NCBI GenBank assembly: GCA_944381325.1
Contig: CALWKS010000002.1
Span: 310,001-374,000 of the forward strand
Direction: 5' to 3'
Length of the DNA stretch: 64,000 nucleotides
Source of the DNA: an uncultured Christensenellaceae bacterium
GTDB taxonomy: Bacteria > Bacillota > Clostridia > Christensenellales > UBA3700
Shown here: in pieces, positions 7,630 to 16,179 of the stretch
How the letters are laid out: the number at the start of each line of letters is the position of its first letter
Numbering within the stretch: the stretch's first letter is position 1
Made by a program: the position numbers and the translations under genes
The notes under the pieces: generated by a model
Databases searched by the model: none
The model's input: only the letters and a program-made list of their open reading frames with translations
Told to the model about the DNA's origin: nothing

Positions 7630-8214
7630 TCAGAAGCTGATAACTCCGAGATGCTCAAGCAATATCTTGAGCCCGAGAAGGATAAGTATTACGCCGCCGA
7701 GAATTTCTGCCTTGTTCTTGAACTTGTCTCCTACTTTCACGCCTATGCCTACGCCAATAAGACTGAAAGTGAACGTGGTCGCACCTATTACTGAAACCGC
7801 AACCCAAATATTCACCTGAAGGAACGCAAACGTAACGCCCACCGCAAGCGCGTCAATGCTTGTGGCAACAGCCATTACAAGCAGAGAAAGCAAGCCCAGC
7901 CTGAGCGGTTTTTCCTCTTTCTCCTCTCCTTCTTTCTCTTTGTCGAAAATGCCGTCGTAAAGCATTTTTCCGCCGAGAATGAGCAGAAGACCGAACGCTA
8001 TCCAATGATCGAAAGACGTGATGTACTTCTGAAAAAGAGAACCTGCCGCCCAGCCGATAAGAGGCATAAGCATCTGAAATCCGCCGAAGAAAAGTGCGAT
8101 AAGAAAAGCGTATTTGACAATGAACTTTTTCATTTCAACGCCTTTGCACATTGATACGGCAAACGCGTCAGCCGATACGCCGAGTGCAATTACAATGATA
8201 TCCCAAACAGACAT
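7630..8214 (-). CDS. mntP: Manganese efflux pump MntP
   Basis: The 194-residue protein has six hydrophobic helices in two repeats, with the conserved acidic motifs of MntP: SADAFAVSM (Asp16) in helix 1 and TSIDALAVGV in helix 4. A charged cytoplasmic loop with DKEKEGEEKEEKP lies between the halves. It exports Mn(II) from the cytoplasm. The upstream leader holds a manganese-sensing riboswitch, which makes the assignment firm. Length and topology are usual for the family. Confidence 0.95.
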   Translation of the reverse strand: MSVWDIIVIALGVSADAFAVSMCKGVEMKKFIVKYAFLIALFFGGFQMLMPLIGWAAGSLFQKYITSFDHWIAFGLLLILGGKMLYDGIFDKEKEGEEKEEKPLRLGLLSLLVMAVATSIDALAVGVTFAFLQVNIWVAVSVIGATTFTFSLIGVGIGVKVGDKFKNKAEILGGVILILLGLKILLEHLGVISF

Positions 8215-8241
8215 AAAAACCTCTCTTCCGTACCGTGCAAT

Positions 8242-8357
8242 AAAAAATCACACATAGTACGAGTGCTATGTGTGAGTCTTGCCATTTAATATAAGCCATG
8301 TCATAAAGACAAGTATGTTGACTTATCACGAGAGTTTCGCCGACTACTCCCTCACTT
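8242..8357 (-). ncRNA. yybP-ykoY manganese riboswitch
   Basis: The leader of mntP on the minus strand contains the family hallmarks GAGGGAGTAG near its 5' side and GGCAAGACT near its 3' side, with GTGATAAGTCAACAT between them. It is followed by a terminator hairpin CACACATAG/CTATGTGTG (8249-8257 and 8266-8274) with a six-T run (8242-8247). Known members bind Mn(II) and switch on efflux genes by preventing termination. Here the hairpin sits between aptamer and mntP ribosome site, so antitermination by Mn(II) is the likely mechanism. Confidence 0.88.
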
Positions 8358-8363
8358 GTTGTC

Positions 8364-8393
8364 AGTCTAGCATAACAACGCAGACGTTGTCAA
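8364..8393 (-). promoter_or_regulatory. Promoter of the mntP leader
   Basis: On the minus strand TTGACA (8388-8393) and TAGACT (8364-8369) are 18 bp apart. The predicted start is at about 8357, the 5' edge of the riboswitch. Confidence 0.5.
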
Positions 8394-8440
8394 CGGTATA
8401 AGTCAACGTGAAGCAAATTGTTGCGCTTATCTTGCGGTAT

Positions 8441-9862
8441 TCAGGCATTATTCTCTTCCGCACTTTCTTCAGCGTCCTGATTAATGCCCGCTCCGCCTTT
8501 TTCTTCTTCAGTCTCAACGTCGTCTGAGCCGACCGGGATATCCTCATCGCTAATATTTGCATTGCCTTCTGCCCTTTCTGTTTTCCCTTTTCTGAAAAGC
8601 ATAAACGCAAGCGGTATAACTATAAAAAGATTGACTATCACGGCAGCAAGGAAGATGTAATTGGTAGGCACTGGCTGTTCTGCTCCCGTTGTGGGGTCAA
8701 TATAAATGCCGTTGCTGGTAGAACTTACGTAAGCGCCTATAAACGGACCTACGCACATCGGAATAAGCACGCTGAAAACCATTCTGATGCCCTGGAAATG
8801 TCCTACCTTGTCGGCGGGGGTGTTGTCTCTCATAGCCGCCGAAAGCAACGCCATTTCCCACAGATAGCCCGTCATCATAATTATACCCGACACTGCGACA
8901 AACCATATATTGCGCGCAAAGAACATCAAAGTTCCGCCTACGGTATAAACCGCAAGCGCGGCAGGGAGAAGTATCCTGAGAGATATCTTTCCGCGTAAAA
9001 AACCGAAAAGCACACTGAACACGGCAGACAGTATGAGTATCGCACCCAGCATAAGCACATAATCCTTTATGCCGAGGAAGTATTCAACGTATATGATAAG
9101 ATATGTCATATAGATATTGTTGGCGATACCTATTATGCAGATAGCCGTATAGATCAGATATAAATCGCGGTTGCTCTTTATGACAGAGGGGCGGAAGCCG
9201 TAGCCGAGCTCTTTGAAAAAGCTGCCTTTTTTAGGTTTGAGATCGGGGCTGTCCTTTATCAGGAATATACCTGCAACGCCCATGACCGTAGTTATCGCGC
9301 CCAGCACGCCGAAGAACAGCATCCACTGCCCTTTCTGCGTAAACGAATCGAAGACTCCGAATATGACGAGGAGTGCGCCGAGGGGCATGACCTGAAGCAC
9401 TCCTTCAGCCTTAGCGCGGTTGTTGTGAGAGGTAACGTCTGTTATCCAGGCGTTGAAAGCCGCATCGTTGGCAGTAGAACCTATCGCCGTCATAATGCAG
9501 TCCATAACTATTATCATGACCGTAGTCAGCGCAACGGCATTTGCTGAAGGGAAAAGTTTTTCAGAATTTTCTTTCGTTATCAGAGAAAAGGCGAATACGC
9601 TGAGTCCCCAAAAAATGTAACCGATGCTGATAAACAGCTTTCGCTTGCCCACTCTGTCAGACAAGCCGCCTGCGAAAAGCGTAACCACGGTCGCTACCAC
9701 AGCGCTGGACGCGACCATAGCGCTCGCCGCATTGAGGTCGTAAGTAACCGTCTTGTAGAGATATACGTTAAGATACATATTCTCAACCATCCAGGCAATC
9801 TGCCCTACGAGTCCGAAAAGGATAATGCTCCACCAGACCCGTGCGCCGAGCTTCTCTTTCAT
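8441..9862 (-). CDS. MFS transporter
   Basis: The 473-residue protein has about 12 hydrophobic segments and the MFS loop motif GGLSDRVGKRK after helix 2. The sequence resembles sugar-like or GPH/SLC45-like carriers, but the substrate cannot be named. I start at ATG 9862, where AGAGGTGGG gives a ribosome site and homology begins (MKEKLGARVWW); the longer frame has 29 unlikely residues. The C-terminal 45 residues are an acidic, hydrophilic cytoplasmic tail. It lies downstream of the GH2 gene but behind a terminator (10052-10086), so it is probably expressed separately. Confidence 0.82.
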   Translation of the reverse strand: MKEKLGARVWWSIILFGLVGQIAWMVENMYLNVYLYKTVTYDLNAASAMVASSAVVATVVTLFAGGLSDRVGKRKLFISIGYIFWGLSVFAFSLITKENSEKLFPSANAVALTTVMIIVMDCIMTAIGSTANDAAFNAWITDVTSHNNRAKAEGVLQVMPLGALLVIFGVFDSFTQKGQWMLFFGVLGAITTVMGVAGIFLIKDSPDLKPKKGSFFKELGYGFRPSVIKSNRDLYLIYTAICIIGIANNIYMTYLIIYVEYFLGIKDYVLMLGAILILSAVFSVLFGFLRGKISLRILLPAALAVYTVGGTLMFFARNIWFVAVSGIIMMTGYLWEMALLSAAMRDNTPADKVGHFQGIRMVFSVLIPMCVGPFIGAYVSSTSNGIYIDPTTGAEQPVPTNYIFLAAVIVNLFIVIPLAFMLFRKGKTERAEGNANISDEDIPVGSDDVETEEEKGGAGINQDAEESAEENNA

Positions 9863-10051
9863 ATTCCCACCTCTCATATTCATACTTTCATTATATAACG
9901 CGACGCTTGCGATTTCAAGACGCAATTTAAGCAAACTGTCTGACGTCATTTCTCCTGAAGCAAAGCCTTATTGCAAATTTATCAAAGATATAAAGACCCT
10001 GGTTCTGCACTTCAAAACCGCAGTCGCATATCAGAACGATTCAATTAAGCA

Positions 10052-10086
10052 AAACAAAAAACCTTCCCGTAAAAACGGAAAGGTTT
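10052..10086 (-). terminator. Terminator of GH2 gene
   Basis: On the minus strand the stem AACCTTTCCG/CGGGAAGGTT (one mismatch) with a TTTTTA loop is followed by TTTTGTTTT. It lies 30 bp after the GH2 stop. Confidence 0.75.
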
Positions 10087-10116
10087 TCGTACCCGTGTTG
10101 ATTAAACGCGGTTTTA

Positions 10117-12513
10117 TTACTTCTTTACAACCTCGAATTCAAGCGTCTTTTCTCCCAGCTTGCCTGCAGAAAGCGTTACCGTAGCTTTGCCGCTCTTGCC
10201 CGTAGTCTTGATCCAGAATCCTCTCTGTCCGCCGATGAGCGCAACGTTTTTTTCTCCGATGACCTCAATGGGACCCGTCGTCTTTATGCTGATTGCTGTG
10301 TTGTCGTAAGGCAGTACGTTGCCGCACTGAGAAATTGCCTTGAGCACTATTCTGGTAACGTCGTAAGTTTCGTCCTCTACCAGCTTGTTGCTGTCCGCTT
10401 CAGCGTAAAGGCTTGCCTGGAATACCGAGCCTTTTTCTGTCGTAACCACGACTTCGCCCTTTGAATTCAGACCCTCGAACTTGTAAGTAACCTGCTTGCC
10501 GCCCCAGCTAGTAACGTACTTACCGAAAAGCATGGTTATGCTGTCGACAGAAAGTCTGTACTTGATAAGGCACTTGATAAGAGTGAACGGGTGACGGAAG
10601 ATGCCGCCGAAAGTGCCGTATTTCTTGACCGCGAGAAGTGCTTTCTTAAGCTGTGCCGCGTCTTTCTTGGAGAATTTGTACTGCTCGTCTTTCTCGAGCT
10701 GATCGCCGATGACGTCGTCAAGCGGTACTGGAGGAACGGGAATATTTCTGAATTCCTTGCACTTGTCCCACTCCTCGAGCATATCGAAAGTGTTTATAAG
10801 CACGCCGTTCTTGTACATTCTGACCTTCGAGCAGTTGGTAAACATATAGACCGTGCCGACCTGTCCGCCCGCAACGTCGCCTATCTCCATATTCGAAGAA
10901 ATCTCGAGCACAGGCTTTTTATTGCTCTGCATACGGTAAACTTTAGCCGCGAGCTTGTCGATACGGAACATATCTGAAACGCCGTGATAGCATATCTTAT
11001 CGCCGCTGCCGAAGTCCTTATGCGTATTGTAATCGCTCATACACCAGCCGATAGCGCCGCTCGTGCCTTTCGCGCCGTACATCTTGTCGAGAACGCGCGC
11101 ATGACGGATCGCGTGTTCTTGTCTCTTCTTCTCGTGATCGAACGTCTTTGTCGGGAACATATGACCGTTGTGCTCCGTTACCAGATAAGGCACGTTGCCG
11201 GTAACGATAAACTTGGGAAGAAGTCTCATTCTGCCGCCCGAATGTATAAAGTCGTTGTATGTATATACGTCTTCGAGAAGATGACTTCTGGGGATACATC
11301 TTACGCCGCCAGTCTGTCTGCTCTTGTCGAGAGAGTGAGCAAGCGCGTTCGTCTTTGTATAAAGTTCGTCATCGTCTCCGCTCTCGTTGATCCTTACGCC
11401 CCACAGAATGATACTGGGGTGGTTATAGTCCTGCTCTATCATCTCACGTACGTGTTGCAGACACATTTCTCTCCATTCCGGATTTTTGCTTACATGCTGC
11501 CAGCCGGGAATTTCCGTAAACACCATGAGACCCAGCTCGTCGCATTTGTTGAGGAAGTGCTTGCTGTTGGGATAGTGAGATGTACGCGCAAGGTTTACGC
11601 CCAGCTCGTTTCTCAGATAAACAGCGTCTGCTTCCTGAGCCGACCTCGGCATTGCATAGCCTACGTAAGGATAGGACTGATGACGGTTGAGACCTCTTAT
11701 CTTGAGCGGCTTACCGTTGAGATAGAAGCCGTCTTTAGTGAATTTGCAGCTTCTGAAACCCGTTCTTTCAACGACTTTTTCTGTGCCGAAAGTAACGGTT
11801 ACGGTATAAAGGTTGGGATTGTCGACGTCCCACAGTTTTACGCCTTTGCAATTGAGAAGAGAATACGCTTTCTCCCCGTTTGCAACTATATCCGCGCTTG
11901 CGACCGAAGAGCCGTCCGCTGCCGTAACTTCGACCTTTACGGGCATACCCTTAAGCTCTTCGCTGAAGACGATTTCAACGTCCAGCTTGGGTTCTGTCAG
12001 CACGTCTACAGGGGTAAGGCGCAGATTCTTGCAATAAGCGCCGTCGTGAACGTAAAGATAAACTTCGCGGTAAATGCCGCCGTATACCAGATAGTCCACC
12101 ACTCCGCCGAAAGGAGGAATTTCTGCTCTTTCAGTGCTGTCCACCTTTACGGCGATAACGTTGTCTTTGCCGTACTCCACGAAGGGAGCAATATCCGCAT
12201 TGAACTCTGTATAACTGCCCTTGTGCGCAAAGGCGGGTTTGCCGTTGACGTAAACTTCGGCATAGTTCGCCACCGCTTCGAAGCTGAGAATGAGTTTCTT
12301 GCCCTTCCAGCTTTCAGGCACGCTTACCGTCTTGCGGTAACAGCTGACGAACTGATACATTTCTTCGTCAAAGTTGTTGTAAGGGATTTCCTTGTTCGCA
12401 TGAGGGATATTGACCGTCTCAAAAGCCTTGTCGTCAAAATCCTTTGCGAGATATTCGTTCTTAAAATCGGCGGAATATTTCCAGCCGTAATTCAAATTTA
12501 CTGTTTCTGCCAT
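10117..12513 (-). CDS. GH2 family glycosidase
   Basis: The 798-residue protein has the glycoside hydrolase family 2 order: jelly-roll sugar-binding domain (about 1-170), immunoglobulin-like domain (170-260), TIM barrel (260-560) and C-terminal beta domains. The acid/base is in WGVRINESGD (Glu377) and the nucleophile in LVTEHNGH (Glu447); the RGLNRHQSYP segment is typical. Family members are beta-galactosidases, beta-glucuronidases or beta-mannosidases; which one is not decided by sequence. No signal peptide is present, so it works in the cytosol on imported sugars, perhaps with the MFS carrier downstream. AAAGGAGGATTT precedes the ATG. Confidence 0.9.
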   Translation of the reverse strand: MAETVNLNYGWKYSADFKNEYLAKDFDDKAFETVNIPHANKEIPYNNFDEEMYQFVSCYRKTVSVPESWKGKKLILSFEAVANYAEVYVNGKPAFAHKGSYTEFNADIAPFVEYGKDNVIAVKVDSTERAEIPPFGGVVDYLVYGGIYREVYLYVHDGAYCKNLRLTPVDVLTEPKLDVEIVFSEELKGMPVKVEVTAADGSSVASADIVANGEKAYSLLNCKGVKLWDVDNPNLYTVTVTFGTEKVVERTGFRSCKFTKDGFYLNGKPLKIRGLNRHQSYPYVGYAMPRSAQEADAVYLRNELGVNLARTSHYPNSKHFLNKCDELGLMVFTEIPGWQHVSKNPEWREMCLQHVREMIEQDYNHPSIILWGVRINESGDDDELYTKTNALAHSLDKSRQTGGVRCIPRSHLLEDVYTYNDFIHSGGRMRLLPKFIVTGNVPYLVTEHNGHMFPTKTFDHEKKRQEHAIRHARVLDKMYGAKGTSGAIGWCMSDYNTHKDFGSGDKICYHGVSDMFRIDKLAAKVYRMQSNKKPVLEISSNMEIGDVAGGQVGTVYMFTNCSKVRMYKNGVLINTFDMLEEWDKCKEFRNIPVPPVPLDDVIGDQLEKDEQYKFSKKDAAQLKKALLAVKKYGTFGGIFRHPFTLIKCLIKYRLSVDSITMLFGKYVTSWGGKQVTYKFEGLNSKGEVVVTTEKGSVFQASLYAEADSNKLVEDETYDVTRIVLKAISQCGNVLPYDNTAISIKTTGPIEVIGEKNVALIGGQRGFWIKTTGKSGKATVTLSAGKLGEKTLEFEVVKK

Positions 12514-12537
12514 AAATCCTCCTTTATCGTCCAGATT

Positions 12538-12566
12538 ATTGTAGCATATAACGGGTATTTAATCAA
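12538..12566 (-). promoter_or_regulatory. Promoter of GH2 gene
   Basis: On the minus strand TTGATT (12561-12566) and TACAAT (12538-12543) are 17 bp apart, upstream of a strong AGGAGG site. Confidence 0.5.
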
Positions 12567-12618
12567 TGACTTTTATACAAAATAACCGCGCGTATAAATA
12601 GGCAGAGCAAGCCAACGC

Positions 12619-12647
12619 TTGACTTTTTGCGCGCGCCGCGCTACACT
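12619..12647 (+). promoter_or_regulatory. Promoter of apgM
   Basis: TTGACT (12619-12624) and TACACT (12642-12647) are 17 bp apart. The leader of about 55 bases is GC-rich, and GAAAGGA precedes the ATG. Confidence 0.45.
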
Positions 12648-12711
12648 ATAACAATAAATATAACCGCCCGCCCGCGTACGCGGACGGAGATACGGTTGAA
12701 AGGAACGCTAT

Positions 12712-13944
12712 ATGAAAAACTCAAATAAAAAATACGTGGTCATTCTCGGCGACGGTATGGCGGACTACCCGATAGACGAACTGGGCGGCAAAACCCCTCT
12801 CGAAGTTGCGGAAAAACCCAATATCGACGCGCTTTGCGCAAAAGGAGAACTGGGACTCGTCAAAACCGTACCCGCAGGCATGAAACCCGGCAGCGACGTG
12901 GCAAACCTGGCGGTGCTGGGCTACTCTCCCGCGCGCTATTACAGCGGCCGTTCTCCGCTTGAAGCGCTGAGCATAGGAATCGACCTCAAGGATACCGATA
13001 TCGCTATAAGATGCAACCTCGTAACGCTGTCAGACGACGAGCCTTACGAGAACAAAGTCATGCTGGATTACAGCGCAGGCGAGATATCTTCGGCAGAGGC
13101 AAAAGAGCTTATAGAATATGTGAACGCAAACCTCGGAAACGACGTGCTGAGCTTCTATAACGGCGTAAGTTACCGCCACTGCCTTGTCAGACACAATTCT
13201 GAAACGGGTACGGAATTCACTCCCCCGCACGACATCTCAGACAGGCGCATAACCGTTTATCTCCCCAAAGGTCTTTACGGCGAAGAGATGCTCTCTCTCA
13301 TGAAGAAGTCTTACGACCTGCTCAAGGATCATCCCGTAAACGTCGCGCGCGTAAAAGCCGGCAAGAATCCCGCCAACAGTATATGGCTGTGGGGCGAAGG
13401 CACGCGCCCTGCGCTCTCTCCTTTTGAAGACGTATACGGTCTCAAAGGCGCTGTCATAAGCGCGGTGGACCTTATCAAAGGCATAGGCATAGGCGCAAAG
13501 ATGAAAGTCATCGAAGTCGAAGGCGCATGCGGAACTTACGAAACCAACTTCGCAGGCAAAGCCGAAAGCGCGGTCAAAGCTCTGCTCGAGGACGGCTGCG
13601 ACTATGTTTACGTGCATATGGAAGCACCCGACGAATGCGGCCATCAGGGAGATCTGAAACACAAGATTTTATCTGTTGAATTGATAGACCGTGTTGTGGT
13701 ACAATATATTGTAGAAAAGCTCAGAGAAGCAAAAGTGGATTTCAGCATTCTTGTAGCGCCCGACCACCCGACGCCGATAAAGCTCAAGACTCATACGTCT
13801 GATCCCGTTCCTTACGTGTTGTACCGTTCATACGACGAAAAAGACAACGCATTTAAGAGTATGACTGAGAAAAACGCAAAGGCAAGCGGCATATACTACG
13901 ACGACAGCTGCGATCTTACAGCAAAGTTCATCAAGGAGGACTGA
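12712..13944 (+). CDS. apgM: 2,3-bisphosphoglycerate-independent phosphoglycerate mutase, archaeal type
   Basis: The 410-residue protein belongs to the ApgM group of the alkaline-phosphatase superfamily, which interconverts 3- and 2-phosphoglycerate in glycolysis without a bisphosphate cofactor. Metal-binding ILGDGMADYP (Asp14) and the nucleophile Ser61 in KPGSDVANLAVLGY are present. The later EAPDECGHQGD and VAPDHPTPI motifs supply further metal ligands. Length is normal. A large surface protein gene starts 1 bp after its stop and is probably cotranscribed, an odd pairing with a glycolytic enzyme. Confidence 0.9.
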   Translation: MKNSNKKYVVILGDGMADYPIDELGGKTPLEVAEKPNIDALCAKGELGLVKTVPAGMKPGSDVANLAVLGYSPARYYSGRSPLEALSIGIDLKDTDIAIRCNLVTLSDDEPYENKVMLDYSAGEISSAEAKELIEYVNANLGNDVLSFYNGVSYRHCLVRHNSETGTEFTPPHDISDRRITVYLPKGLYGEEMLSLMKKSYDLLKDHPVNVARVKAGKNPANSIWLWGEGTRPALSPFEDVYGLKGAVISAVDLIKGIGIGAKMKVIEVEGACGTYETNFAGKAESAVKALLEDGCDYVYVHMEAPDECGHQGDLKHKILSVELIDRVVVQYIVEKLREAKVDFSILVAPDHPTPIKLKTHTSDPVPYVLYRSYDEKDNAFKSMTEKNAKASGIYYDDSCDLTAKFIKED

Positions 13945-13945
13945 T

Positions 13946-16060
13946 ATGGACGACAAAGAAAGAGAGTTCGCTCCCGAAGAAAACGAAAAAGAAAAAGACG
14001 CCCTTCTCGCGGACGACATTCAGCTGGACGCTCCGTCTGATTTCATAGACGAGCCCCAGACAGAAGAGCCAGTCGCCAAGGACGAAGAGGTTACGCTCTA
14101 CGCCGAAAACGCCGAGGAGAAAGATACTTCCTCTCCCGAAGAAAAGGCTGAACAGGAAGAACTGGCTCAGCCCGAAGAGGAAAACGTCTCCCCCGTTTCA
14201 GACGAAGACACCCCCGTTATAGACGAATCCGAAGCTGCCGTTCCCGGCGCGGAAGAAATGAACGAGGCGCTCAAGCCGAAGCTCAAAGAAACCTCTGTAA
14301 AAAAGAAAAAGCGCATTATCATTGCGGTAGTCGCGGCGGTACTGGTCGTTGCTATCACTCTCGGCATAGCTCTTCCGATATACTTTGTAAACAAAGACAA
14401 GATCTTCGTAAAGAGCGCTGAAGATTTCGCAAACTACAACGACGGCACTTATTTCGTACTTGAAAAAGACGTAACCGTAGACGGCGACCTGACCATCGAC
14501 AGACTTTACAATATCGACCTCAACGGACACACCCTTGTGGTAAACGGCACTCTTACCTACACCGCAGGCACAGAAGGCAATCTCTTCATCGGAACGAAGA
14601 AAGGCAAAGAATACATCGCAAAAGGTCTGCTTCAGGCTGAAAAACTCGTTATCTCCACTGAAAACGCAGGCGTCAACCTGACCTCTTCGGTAACCGTAAA
14701 CACTATGACGGTTTCGGCAAAGAGCTTTACTCTTTCCTCTTCCGCTCAGGCAAACGGCACTGTAACCGTAAATGCTCCGACGGCAACGATAAACGGAGCT
14801 ATTGCGTTCGGTGAAGGCGAAAACGCTAAGTTCGTCGCAAACAACTGCGACACTCTCAACATAAACGCAAGCGTTTCTTCAGCTGTTGAAATCAATCATT
14901 CAACTCTTTACCTTGCAAAGAACGCAACCGTAGGTTCAGTCGTTGTCGACGAAGTTTCACGCGCTGCGGTTTACGGCAATGTAAACAACGGTATTTTTGC
15001 CGCAACCGAAGAAGCCGATCAGCCTGCTACAGTCGCTGACGAGGCAAGCACCAACGTTGTCGTACTTCTCGGCACAGACTTCTCCTGCCCGACGGTAAAA
15101 GATATCGACACCGTTGCCATCGAGCGCAGAAACGGTCTTGCGATAGACGTTTACAACTGCTCTACCGTAAAATATATCGACCGCCTTGCCTCTCCCGTAG
15201 ACATCAATATCGACGAGCGCTCCGACGGCTCACTCGTAGCTGTATCCTCAAAAGTTCAGAACGCGCAGGGTTACTCTTTCAGAATTGACGGAAAAGAGTG
15301 GATCGATACTGACAGCAACGAATTCAACATCACCGCTCAGCTGACCTCTCAGACGGGCACTCACCGCATCGAGGTTTACGCAAAGGGCAACTATTCTTAC
15401 GACGATCCGTTCGCTCTCGGAGAAAATTCCACCCTTTATCTGGACGGCAACGCAACCGCTTGCGAATACACGTATCAGATCCAGCTGGCAACTCCGACCA
15501 ACCTCAACGTAACGCTTTCAAACGTTGACGGCAAACAGGTTTATACGCTGACTTTCGACAAGGTGGCTTTCGCAACCAGATACGAATATTATATCAACGG
15601 CGCAAAATATACCTTTACGCCTGAAAACGACGATGCCGTCGTATCGATAGATATCACCGACAAGCTGACCACCGCGGGCGCTTACGCCATCAGAGTGGTT
15701 GCTGCGGCTGACAGCGCCGATATCCTGACCAGCAAACCCGCTATGACCTCTACGATCAAGGTGGATAAACTCGCAACGCCTGTCCTGACCGCTACTCAGC
15801 AGGAAGACGGCAGAGTGCAGCTGACCATTCAGACGACTGAAGGAGTTTCAACCTCTTACGTCGTAACTTATCAGGCTACTCTCTCTGACGGCTCGAAGCA
15901 GACCGTAACGCTTATCACTACCAACACCACGCTTTACCTCGAAGGTCTCAACGTAGGCGATGCGATAACCGTAACGGCTCAGGCAAGCGGCTACTATACT
16001 CAGAGCGACCCGACAACGATAAACGTCGTCGCTTACACCCAGCCGGCTCCCGAAGCTTAA
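13946..16060 (+). CDS. Large membrane-anchored surface protein, unknown function
   Basis: The 704-residue protein has three parts. Residues 1-118 are very acidic (Glu/Asp-rich) and probably cytoplasmic. A KKKKR anchor and one transmembrane helix cover about 119-147. The rest is extracytoplasmic and rich in Thr, Asn and Val, with beta-helix-like repeats (about 155-380) and then two or three fibronectin- or Ig-like beta domains (430-700). I do not recognise a family. It starts ATG at 13946 with AAGGAGG just before, 1 bp after apgM. A cell-surface or envelope-sensing role is a guess. A strong terminator follows. Confidence 0.8.
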   Translation: MDDKEREFAPEENEKEKDALLADDIQLDAPSDFIDEPQTEEPVAKDEEVTLYAENAEEKDTSSPEEKAEQEELAQPEEENVSPVSDEDTPVIDESEAAVPGAEEMNEALKPKLKETSVKKKKRIIIAVVAAVLVVAITLGIALPIYFVNKDKIFVKSAEDFANYNDGTYFVLEKDVTVDGDLTIDRLYNIDLNGHTLVVNGTLTYTAGTEGNLFIGTKKGKEYIAKGLLQAEKLVISTENAGVNLTSSVTVNTMTVSAKSFTLSSSAQANGTVTVNAPTATINGAIAFGEGENAKFVANNCDTLNINASVSSAVEINHSTLYLAKNATVGSVVVDEVSRAAVYGNVNNGIFAATEEADQPATVADEASTNVVVLLGTDFSCPTVKDIDTVAIERRNGLAIDVYNCSTVKYIDRLASPVDINIDERSDGSLVAVSSKVQNAQGYSFRIDGKEWIDTDSNEFNITAQLTSQTGTHRIEVYAKGNYSYDDPFALGENSTLYLDGNATACEYTYQIQLATPTNLNVTLSNVDGKQVYTLTFDKVAFATRYEYYINGAKYTFTPENDDAVVSIDITDKLTTAGAYAIRVVAAADSADILTSKPAMTSTIKVDKLATPVLTATQQEDGRVQLTIQTTEGVSTSYVVTYQATLSDGSKQTVTLITTNTTLYLEGLNVGDAITVTAQASGYYTQSDPTTINVVAYTQPAPEA

Positions 16061-16095
16061 GAGCAAGCCACAGGTGTTTCAACAACCAACAAAAA

Positions 16096-16127
16096 AACGC
16101 AACCTCGTAAAGGGGTTGCGGTTTTTT
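16096..16127 (+). terminator. Terminator of apgM operon
   Basis: The stem CGCAACC/GGTTGCG (16096-16102 and 16112-16118) is followed by GTTTTTTT. Confidence 0.85.
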
Positions 16128-16179
16128 TATTCATTTTCAGTTTTTTTAACCTGTATCTGCTTTTCTGCCCGTTTTTATT

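Noticed and set aside
10984..12585. A 533-codon open frame on the plus strand
   Set aside because: It is antisense to the GH2 gene, which has all catalytic motifs and a strong ribosome site; the antisense frame has no recognisable domain.
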